Source: Cristatella mucedo (Eukaryota; Bryozoa; Phylactolaemata; Cristatellidae). Taken from it: 64,000 nt of DNA. Below are positions 56,965 to 64,000 of the stretch, piece after piece. The notes under the pieces are model-generated. The model had not been told where the DNA came from, did not search any database, and saw only the letters and a list, made by a program, of their open reading frames with translations. The stretch covers positions 8,301,501-8,365,500 of the forward strand of contig WPIO01000009.1 in NCBI GenBank assembly GCA_009760855.2, given 5' to 3'. The position numbers and the translations under genes are program-made. Each line of letters starts with the position of its first letter. Within the stretch, counting starts at the first letter, position 1.

Positions 56965-57575
56965 TGCCTGACAGTTTGCTGCTTATTATAATGATGAAAA
57001 CAATGATGGGACATTTGCATGACACCCTCATTGAACTTCATCGCCATCTGGGCACTATACATATGATGCAAAGAAAGCACGTCAGTATGCTTCCTGGTAA
57101 CATGCACACAATCAGCACACAAGGGGCTATTCAAACGGACTCGGCAAATGTGGTGAGCAACAAGCGGGAGTGAGTGAGACTCGGGTTCTGGGAGTTGACA
57201 AGCTGGAGGCACTGTCTCCTGAGGATTTGGAGTTGGTTACAAGCAAAGCTTAACGACTCGAGTCAAAAGAGCTGGCTGTCCGGTGGCAAGCCTGATTAGG
57301 AAGATATGAAACAGGTAAGCTTGAGCAAGAGAATGAAGGGGCTTAAAAAGTGAGTCGCAAAACTCAATGGGGAGCCAGCACAAGTCGGCGAGCTGCCAAG
57401 TTTGGCATCACCTGAAAGCATTTTATTGCACAGGCATGAGGACCTGCCAATAGAGAGTTACACAAGTCGCGACGGGATGTCACAAATGTTTGGACCATCT
57501 TGGATGTGGTAACCCTGTCTGAGCAAGCAACATTTTTGCACTGCTTAATATGCAAACGTACTACATGCACATTCC
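56965..57575 (-). mobile_element. LINE-A copy, diverged
   Basis: In plus orientation it has GCAAAGAAAGCACG, GGCAAATGTGGTGAGC, then GGGTTCTGGGAGTTGACAAG and GTCTCCTGAGGATTTGGAGTTGG, ACAAGTCGGCGAGC, and ACACAAGTCGCGACGGGATGTCACAAATG. All family landmarks occur in order at low identity. Confidence 0.7.
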
Positions 57576-58470
57576 AATACAAGCACCATAGCTGACAACC
57601 CAATACATTTTAGTCCTGCTTCATCCTGCTCTGCTCGGTGTAATTCATTCGTTATAAATCCCTGAAATTATATTTTAGAAGAAACTAATTTTAGGTCAGA
57701 ATCTGATCGTGTTAATCTTGGCAGATCGGAGCACTAATCGCTTATAACCCCGAACCTTTCGTAGCTAGTCATAATTCTTGGCACGCCGAGCTTATGCTGA
57801 CTGAGCCCAAGAGACCAGATCTTTAATTTGCAAGAGAGTCGATTATGAGTCTAAAAAGACATGAAGGGTCACAAGCCAACTGGCACATCCCTGTGGATCG
57901 GTGGATGTGAGACTCAGCCCTGCAGATCCCCCTTCTGAAGGTGTTTGGCACATGAGTAGGCATTGCCATTTTATCATAGCTGATTTGGCAATAAGGCTGG
58001 GTCTCAATCTAGCTGTAAGGTGCTCTGACTTCAAGACTCGTGTTGCGACCTGGAGTCCTGACGCAGGCAATTGCTGATTTCCTATTGCAAAGCAGTGAAA
58101 ACCGCTAAGTTTGTTCTGCTCTAGCCCAACAATGCTCTATTTCTGTATACTGCTCAGATGCACGAATTTCACGGATAGAGCAGATATTGTAGCCTCTGCT
58201 GCTCATTGATTAGCGATCTGAGAAATCGATGGCTACACGTTGGCATCTTGCGAGTGAGTTTTCTGCTCTTAGCAAACACATAGCAGGCTCGAAATGCTAT
58301 GCAACGAAGGCACCGAACACTAGTAAAGAAATCAGCGTTCCCCAGAACCGCCGAGATCCATTTCAAAGGCTGCTGACGTCATTAACATGAGTGCGTCCAC
58401 ACTGAGGCTGGCTTCAGCACTGCTGGAAACCAGAACGCTTTACAGGATACGGCTACTCATACGGGTACCA
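57576..58470. other. unassigned region downstream of SAP18
   Basis: No gene or recognised repeat in about 900 bp. Confidence 0.4.
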
Positions 58471-58474
58471 AGCG

Positions 58475-58562
58475 TAAATAATAATAACAAAAGCAGGTAC
58501 ATGCGCACAAAAAAAGGATCACAAAGCCCGCCAAATGCTGTAATAAACAGGTACATACCACA
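58475..58562 (-). mobile_element. LINE-A 3' UTR scrap
   Basis: It reads AATAATAATAAC, CATGCGCACAAAAAAAGGATCACAAAGCCCGCCAAATGCTGTAATAAACAGG in plus orientation. It lies just past the SAP18 poly(A) signal. Confidence 0.55.
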
Positions 58563-58661
58563 GTCTTGCAATGATGTACACAAATATGAATGTGCTAGCT
58601 TCTGGTATAGTATTACTGAAGAAGTAACGAATTCCAAGGACATAGCAGCAAATAAACCTGC

Positions 58662-58667
58662 TTTATT
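58662..58667 (-). promoter_or_regulatory. sap18: SAP18 poly(A) signal AATAAA
   Basis: TTTATT in plus orientation is AATAAA on the coding strand, about 110 bp after the SAP18 stop codon, a normal 3' UTR length for a small gene. Cleavage would be expected near 58640. Confidence 0.7.
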
Positions 58668-58777
58668 TGAATATATCTAAAAAGTAACCATTACATCACC
58701 ACTAACAATGTTTGTACACTTTATACATTCGGATGTTCATGTGCACTAGGCCTAGCAGATTTTGTAACCACACATTT

Positions 58778-58911
58778 TTAATAAGGACGCGGCCTGCGGT
58801 TGCCCACTCCGTTATTGCCACCTCTTGGAGGAGTAATAGCAATGCTCAAATAGTCACCAATCTGGAACTTCTTAGCCGCCAATGTGACACTATCGTCAGC
58901 ACCTTTTTTAC
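58778..58911 (-). CDS. sap18: SAP18 last coding exon
   Basis: It begins after a TTTTGTAG acceptor and completes the Gly codon split by the intron (G|GT). It encodes KKGADDSVTL, then KFQIGDYLSIAITPPRGGN and ends NRRPRPY followed by TAA at 58780-58778. It matches the family C-terminus (DDS.TL...KFQIGDYLDIAITPPNR...RPY). The preceding intron is only 83 bp (58912-58994, GTAAGA...TTTTGTAG). Confidence 0.95.
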
Positions 58912-58994
58912 CTACAAAACGTCCAGTGGCTCGCTCATGCAGGCCGTGCTGCTGACACTCCGGTATACAACACCAAGACGCCGGCCTATCTTAC

Positions 58995-59146
58995 CACTGC
59001 ATGTACTGCCGATTTCCCGCATCCGAAAAATTGGAGCCCTCGAGTCTGGAAAGACTACCGAAAAGTCAAAGAATGTGCCGCGTCGACGAGCATCCGGGTT
59101 AACTTCCTTAACAAGGCTGCTGAGCTCCTTCAGAGTAGCATCCATC
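58995..59146 (-). CDS. sap18: SAP18 middle exon
   Basis: 152 bp, bounded by AATTCCTGCAG and AGTG|GTAAGA. It completes the split Trp codon and encodes MDATLKELSSLVKEVNPDAR, then RRGTFFDFSVVFPD and MREIGSTCSG, the core of the ubiquitin-like SAP18 fold. Every splice phase agrees with its neighbours and there is no internal stop. Confidence 0.97.
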
Positions 59147-59886
59147 CTGCAGGAATTTATATATACCAATTTACTGACCAATACGACACAGTGACAGTAT
59201 CACAGTGGCTCGCCGCCAACAGTGAGCTCGCGAACTACTGAGAGTGTGAATATGGCAGCCTAGGACGGCCTTAACCATGTATAGATAGATAGGCCTAGCT
59301 ACTTTAGTGCAGAGAAGGATTTGAAGGAACGCCAACCTTTTATAAAACATGTTTTCGCATAGGCACAAGACATCAAGCCTGTATAGATCTTCTAGGTCAA
59401 CCCAAGTACTTGAATTAATTCAACATAGACTATTCTACTCAAGTCGGTTTACTGAGCCCCTTACTTATGAGCACAAGAGAAAGAACCTGTGGGTCTGGTC
59501 ATGATTTCTTCAAGAGGCCCACACTTGCCCCCCCCCCCGAGGGACACCATCATGTTTGTTCGAAGATCCTGACCAGGCTTAGTAATGACGAAACGCTCTT
59601 CTCAATAATGCAAGACAAATGCCACATATTTTAACGAGAGGCGGATTAAAGTTCAGTTATAGCCAATGAACAATCCAGGCAGTTAAACTAACATCCTAAT
59701 AAGCTAAATAGTTGAATATGTTTAGAGATTTCCTCAGCACCGTGGTCTGGGAAAAAGTACCAGTACATGGCATGAACGAGAAACCCGAATGACCTTAATA
59801 AAAGCTAATGACTTAAGCGATTCTACCGGGTTAGCGATGCAGGATCACCACTACTTGGAGCTAATAGGGTTAGCTAAATAGGTTAT

Positions 59887-59948
59887 AAGTTAGTTAAATA
59901 AATAAAATAAATAAATAACTAAATAAAAATAAATAAATAAATAAAAAC
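59887..59948. repeat. (AAATAAAT)n simple repeat
   Basis: AT-rich run of AAATAAAT units with occasional C. Confidence 0.9.
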
Positions 59949-60752
59949 CAATACTTGGAGCTAAAAAGGTGTTACGACATAAAGGCAAACTAATGTCAGC
60001 ATATTTATGACAGAGGGTTTGTCCTCATCCAGCCGTCGAGAGTATTTGCCAAGCTCAACTGACAAACATTTAACCAAATGCAACAATAACTGCAAGTGTT
60101 TCGGAAATGTCCAGCATTTCCATAACCATCTCCTGAATCCACAGACAACAATTGAAAGGTTATTGAATTAAGAAGTAAAGGGAATATTTAGAGTAAGCTC
60201 TTGAAACGACCACTACGATCTAGGGCATGTACTCGCGGTTAGTGGTGATCGTAAGCACCCACCATAGTAAGGTGCTATCAGTCTCTAAACGTCGATCGCC
60301 ACCACCCATCGACGTTTAATTACTCAGAGCTGACTCACTGGCCATTTACAGACTAAAAACATTCATTGCAACTCGCATGCTATAGTAGTTTGCTGCTGAC
60401 CAGCATTGACAAATTAATAATGAACTATGTACTTCGTGATTAGACGAACTATGTACCTCTTGATAGTCATCGTGGTACCACTAGTGTGTTCACTTGCTCA
60501 TTCTGGCTGTTGCTAAGGAGTTGCAAATTTACTGCACACGCCCCTATCAATTCAGTAGCTGGACCAAGCTGAGGCTAAAATAAATCGCTGACCAATGTGG
60601 ACCACACCGGAGGCCGTGCACGCAAGTTAAATCGCCGACAGATTGACAGCCAGCACCTGGCCTGTGGCCACATCGAGTTACCTCCCCACCCCAGTAGTCA
60701 ACATATTTCAACATATGCTGCTGCATTCTCTTATGCTTGTCCAATATGACCA

Positions 60753-60806
60753 CTTAGGGACACTGTGCAAATGAATTATATAATTCATTTGCACAGTGCC
60801 CCTAAG
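60753..60806. repeat. 54-bp near-perfect palindrome at a SINE-B tail
   Basis: CACTGTGCAAATGAATTATA at 60761 and its mirror TATAATTCATTTGCACAGTG meet without a spacer: 38 bp perfect (60761-60798). Beyond one A-C mismatch, CTTAGGG/CCCTAAG extends it to 54 bp. The right half is the 3' end of the SINE-B that follows. Confidence 0.95.
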
Positions 60807-60930
60807 AGTTCTTAAATCTAATCAGGTGTTTCACATATGCCAGAAGGCCCGAGCCGACGATCTCAGCCATCAAATACATTCTTCTTCACCTCGGTAGTGG
60901 CCAGCACCTTAACCACTGAGCCAAACCAGC
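60775..60930 (-). repeat. SINE-B copy
   Basis: In plus orientation it reads AATTCATTTGCACAGTGCCCC, TAAATCTAATCAGGTGTTTCACATATGCC and GCACCTTAACCACTGAGCCAAAC (reverse A box). A duplicated 'ctcagccatcaaatacattc...cacctcggt' piece lies inside. It is inserted in the SAP18 intron. Confidence 0.75.
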
Positions 60931-60939
60931 ACAGCCACT

Positions 60940-61545
60940 TGAATAATAAAAATAATACACTTGATTAAACGCCCTCAGAGAACTCGATCTCTTTCTAGGC
61001 GCTTTAAATTTGCTGCAAAGGAAACACGATCGAATGGTTAGTGGTAGCATGCTTGGTAAACAACACGACTAACATGGTTAGGAGTGACATGCACAGGGTC
61101 AGCATGCAAGTGTGGCTATTGGCAGCATGCAGCATCAGCATGCATAAGCACATAAAGAACGAATCGCAGGGACCCATTAAATGCTGTCATAAATAGGTGC
61201 GTTTTTTAAGTTCTTTTTAAATGCGGTCAAGTCGGGGGATGTCGTGATGCAAGTCGGGAGTGAGTTCCAGGCTTTGGGAGCATACGAACTAAAGGCACGG
61301 CTTCAAAGGATTTGAGGTTTGCATGAGGTATAGGTAAACAGTTAGATTCCGAACAGCAGGTGGTACGATGCTTAGCCTGGTGGAGCAGTAGATCTGATAG
61401 GTAGGCTTGAGCCAAAGAATGAAGTGACCTAAAAGTGAGCGACAAAACCTTGAAGTCGATCCGTTGCTTGACTGGTAGCCAGTGCAGGTGGACGAGAAGT
61501 GGTGTCATGTAGCAACTGCGACCTTCACGACACTTGAAAGCCTCT
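60940..61545 (-). mobile_element. LINE-A 3' end in the SAP18 intron
   Basis: The hairpin (AAACGCCCTCAGAGAACTCGATCTCTTTCTAGGCGCTTT in plus orientation) is followed by the full 3' UTR. The protein end on the minus strand (61545-61230) reads LHWLPVKQRIDFKVLSLTFR and 'LHSLAQAYLSDLLLHQ', one long frame to near the C-terminus. It is in the same orientation as SAP18. Confidence 0.9.
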
Positions 61546-61837
61546 GTGAACAAATACCGTAATACTATTATAATACTGATAATTACTGTTAAGCAACCCA
61601 CCATTCAGCTACTCTCTATTTTTAAATATGCACCGGCAGTATGGCAGGTGTTGGGTTGGTAAACAAGAGTAGTGGTTATATCCAACTCAGTCCACTAAAA
61701 TACAGCACCTCCTGGACATGAGGCCGCACAGGAACGTCTCGTTGTCTGGTGCCTAATGACACTGTGCGGTGGCGTACCCATGGTAAAGTGCTACCGGTCA
61801 ACCGATTCAGTCAACCAATTCCTCATTTACAAAAATG

Positions 61838-61962
61838 CTGAATAGCCACAGAGGCTGTCACCCTGCTTGCAGTGGGCAGCAGAGAATTGCCTGCTGCATG
61901 ACTTAACTCCACGACCACGTGGTAGTGGTGAAGTACAAGCATCTTATCCCAAGGCAAAGAGA
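61838..61962 (-). repeat. SINE-A-like copy, diverged
   Basis: In plus orientation it reads ATAGCCACAGAGGCTGTCACC, CTTGCAGTGGGCAGCAGAGAATTGCC, a decayed reverse B box (TTAACTCCACGACCACG) and AAGCATCTTATCCC. Confidence 0.55.
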
Positions 61963-62120
61963 TAGGCCAATATTTTTACATTGTTCCATCTTACGACATA
62001 TTTGGACTAGGACCAAAGAGACAGGAATCGGTAGACCTATTACTAACAGAAGTTCCTACCATAACCATATGATCCCTTGATGCCAGAACATTGCCAAGAT
62101 GACAAAAAAAATTTACTCAC

Positions 62121-62227
62121 CAAGTGTAGATCTGCAGTTCATTCGATGGTGCATTGCCCCGAGAATATTCAGATGTGGAATAATGACGACCAGTATTGCA
62201 GAAGACTCTCAGTAATAATGGGCATAC
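62121..62227 (-). CDS. sap18: SAP18 exon 2 (first visible coding exon)
   Basis: SAP18 is a small ubiquitin-fold protein. It forms the ASAP complex with RNPS1 and Acinus at the exon junction complex and also joins Sin3-HDAC repressors; the fly homologue is Bin1. This 107-bp exon follows a CACTTTTCTCAG acceptor and ends TACACTTG|GTGAGT. It encodes VCPLLLRVFCNTGRHYSTSE, then YSRGNAPSNELQIYT and the first two bases of Trp. Human SAP18 has CPLLLRVFTT.NGRHH and SRGNVPSSELQIYTW here. With the exons at 59146-58995 and 58911-58778 the visible protein is 130 residues, against about 153 in human. About 25 N-terminal residues are missing; that exon was not found and may lie beyond 64000. No stop, frameshift or missing key segment is seen, so the gene looks functional. 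Confidence 0.96.
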
Positions 62228-62390
62228 CTGAGAAAAGTGATCACACATAATATGCTTAAGGCAGATGGTAAGTAAGGAGAAAATTATGAGCAAAAAGCTT
62301 TTGAATTCAATCCATTCAATAATTTCTACGACTCTAACCCCGCCACCCTCTAGACTGGCACACACAAATTTGCACAGGGTGGCACGTGGG
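62228..62390 (-). other. SAP18 upstream intron sequence
   Basis: Intronic by position. It has a reasonable pyrimidine tract just before exon 2. Confidence 0.6.
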
Positions 62391-62545
62391 CCGTGATAGC
62401 CCAGGAGGTAAGGTTTTCTCTTCACGACAGAAGTCGTGGGTTCGAATCATGCAGTGGGCCATCCCGTATTGCCAACTCAAGTGGTGGTGAAAGCCGTTTA
62501 GGGCTATTCTGCCACTTCACAAATGAGCCTGTTAAATAAGCTAAT
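62391..62545 (+). repeat. SINE-A copy
   Basis: It has an A box (GTGATAGCCCAGGAGGTAAGG), a B box (GTGGGTTCGAATCATG), then AGTGGTGGTGAAAGCCGTTTAGGGC and GAGCCTGTTAAATAAGCTAAT. It is antisense to SAP18 in its first intron. Confidence 0.8.
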
Positions 62546-62635
62546 ACGATGCCTTAAGGCAGGATGTCTAGAAAACAGTTATAACATTGGTCCAACAATC
62601 AAATATTTGTTTAGGGTACTTTTCTAAAGACAAGC

Positions 62636-62862
62636 ACATTAGCTTATTTATGTGCTTCTGCTTGCTGACACTGTGCATGCTGCCATTAACCAGACTTGCA
62701 TGCTGACCCTGTGCATGTCATCCTAAACCATGTTATTCTTGTTGCTTATCGAGCATGCTAACACTAACCATCCGATCGTGTTTCCTTTGGAGCAAATGTA
62801 AAGTGCCTAGAAAGAAATCGAGTTCTCTGAGGGTGCTTTATCGAGTGTGTTATTATTACTAG
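62636..62862 (+). mobile_element. LINE-A 3' UTR with terminal hairpin
   Basis: It reads TGTGCTTCTGCTTGCTGACAC, TGCTGCCATTAACCAGAC, GTGTTTCCTTTGGAGCAAATG, AAAGTGCCTAGAAAGAAATCGAGTTCTCTGAGGGTGCTTTATC and ATTATTACT. No coding part remains. Confidence 0.85.
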
Positions 62863-63504
62863 AAATGGGGTAAGGAGCTCTGTCGACTTCCACATTAAAG
62901 AAAAAACGATTATGCAAACTATGTCTAAGCCGGATGTTAACTAGAAGCAATATATCTACAAATAAATTGACCGGATCTCTGCATCGTTAGTTACTTTCAT
63001 CCTAACTTGTTGAACCGTGATAGATCCAGAGGTACATGCTTGTGACCTTTTACACAGCTTCATTTTCAATATAGCTTTTGCCCTGTAAATTCCATAGCTC
63101 GGTCAATACTTCGCGGATAAGAGTCAAATTTGAATTCAGCTTTGCTTGCACATTGGGCTAGTTTATTTCTGATTTCGGTTGGATAAGTTTTGCCACACTT
63201 GTCCATGATTGCAGAAAATAAAGCTCCAGAGTAGTTGATGACATTTGATATTGATGACAGATGATATCAGATTAGCACAAGTTAGACAATCGGTGGCAGT
63301 TCGGGTGTATTCAGTGATGAGGGATCGTGGACCAGGTAGTTTCGATAGAGGAAATTCAACGAGCAGTTACGGACAAGGAAGGAGCTCGGATTACTTGTTC
63401 AAGGCTAGCTGCCAGACTCTGCGAATGGAGGCTCCCAATCGTCTGCTGCTCCAAGGAAATGAGGGTATAGGCCACCAAGACAGACCAGTTGCTCGCCACA
63501 CCTA
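62863..63504. other. unassigned, small ORFs
   Basis: A 46-codon minus ORF (63206-63066, starting MDKCGKTYPTEIRNKL) and an 86-codon plus ORF (63245-63505) look partly protein-like. Neither is recognised and neither has supporting splice sites. Confidence 0.25.
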
Positions 63505-63657
63505 GTTTGGCCCATGGATGATGACCAAGGTCAAGGCGCTCGCCTTTGACGACCGAGGTGGTGGACTCAATCCCTGCAACATTTGTGAAGCGCCTGGATA
63601 GGGATTTAGTTCTCTTCAGGTGTTACACAAATAAATTTTATTTATTTATACTGCACT
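63505..63657 (+). repeat. SINE-B copy
   Basis: The head is TTTGGCCCATGGATGATGACC, then CAAGGCGCTCGCCTTTGACGACC, a weak B box (GTGGACTCAATCCCTG), GTGAAGCGCCTGGATAGGGATTTAGTTCTCTTCAGGTGTTAC and a TTTTATTTATTTAT tail. Confidence 0.75.
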
Positions 63658-64000
63658 GACTGCAAGTATAATGAATAAAGAACAGACCTACACCGCTTCT
63701 TTGTGGAACATGATGCTATTTCAACACATAAGAGCTCTGCTGCATTTCTCACAGCCAGCCTTTTCAAAGCTTGCCGGCACCGTTTGTCTGTTTTGCTGTT
63801 AAGAACGGCACAGCAAGCGTTTGACAAGCTCCAAACATGCCCTTTCTTCAGTTTCTTATCAAAGACGGTTTGGTTGTTAAATGAACAATCTGCAAGGTCT
63901 GGTCTCGTAATTAATGTAACGTTGCCCGGCAACAAAATTAAATGATCAGCCCGACACACCAATCAAATGCAAAAAAAGCAGGCACCTCCTTCCAGTCTCA
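63658..64000 (-). CDS. possible exon, unrecognised
   Basis: A minus-strand frame runs from about 63962 to the SINE-B tail at 63642. After an acceptor-like CCAGACCTTGCAG it reads DCSFNNQTVFDKKLKKGHVW, then KTDKRCRQALKRLAVRNAAE and CSTKKRCRSVLYS. It is Lys/Cys-rich and protein-like. It shares the strand of SAP18 but resembles nothing in its N-terminus. It ends inside the SINE tail, so any gene here is truncated or uses the SINE for its stop. Confidence 0.22.

Larger units (their letters stand above)
59147..62120 (-). other. sap18: SAP18 intron with transposon insertions
   Basis: 2,974 bp with GTGAGT donor at 62120 and CTGCAG acceptor at 59147. It contains a LINE-A end (60940-61545), a SINE-B (60775-60930), a SINE-A-like copy (61838-61962) and AAATAAAT simple repeats (59887-59948). 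The rest is unassigned AT-rich sequence, with a 12-bp C run near 59528. Confidence 0.9.

Noticed and set aside
63066-63206. Small minus ORF containing RSIDRAME as SAP18 exon 1
   Set aside because: The resemblance to the PIDREKT segment is weak, no good donor follows in frame, and the N-terminus is too variable to decide.

Overview
This is nuclear DNA of an animal, most likely an invertebrate bilaterian. Two conserved metazoan nuclear-protein genes are split by GT-AG introns. The rest is mostly non-LTR retrotransposon copies, tRNA-derived SINEs and microsatellites. There are no operons, ribosome binding sites, rRNA genes or CRISPR arrays. I cannot name the species; a lophotrochozoan or a similar repeat-rich invertebrate would fit.

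Genes. Both recognised genes lie on the minus strand. At 62227-58778 are three consecutive exons of SAP18, the ubiquitin-fold subunit of the ASAP/EJC and Sin3-HDAC assemblies, with consensus splice sites, a stop codon and a poly(A) signal. Only its short variable N-terminal exon is missing from view. At 31370-30117 is one long exon of a sine-oculis-binding-protein (SOBP/Jxc1) homologue. It carries the second FCS/MYM-type zinc finger, the NQYKMD-like segment, the TPxxW motif and the Val/Ile-Pro repeat, and lies inside a 15-kb GC- and CpG-rich domain (about 28.85-43.65 kb). Its upstream exons were not found. Several other exon-like ORFs are listed at low confidence.

Layout. 0-1.6 kb: old degenerate repeat of about 175 bp. 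1.7-3.9 kb: SINE, LINE tails and two tandem LTR-like units with tRNA-Trp-type primer sites. 3.9-9.6 kb: LINE-A and LINE-B copies, several head-to-head. 9.6-12 kb: CA and AT microsatellites, duplicated hairpin sequence, unrecognised ORFs. 12-15.5 kb: LINE reverse transcriptase and endonuclease remnants. 15.5-28.8 kb: SINEs, LINE-A copies, CT arrays, a minisatellite. 28.85-43.65 kb: GC-rich domain with the SOBP exon, long CT arrays and perfect hairpins. 43.7-57.6 kb: more LINE and SINE copies and unrecognised ORFs. 58.6-62.3 kb: SAP18. 62.3-64 kb: SINEs and a LINE tail.

How the parts relate. LINE-A is a CR1/L2-type family ending in a conserved hairpin and an ATT microsatellite. SINE-B has a tRNA-like head and a 3' end nearly identical to the LINE-A hairpin, so LINE-A is its likely mobilising partner. 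SINE-A has a different tail. LINE-B ends in an ATTAC repeat. The mutual insertions, tail-to-tail junctions and palindromes record a long, still fairly recent history of these families.
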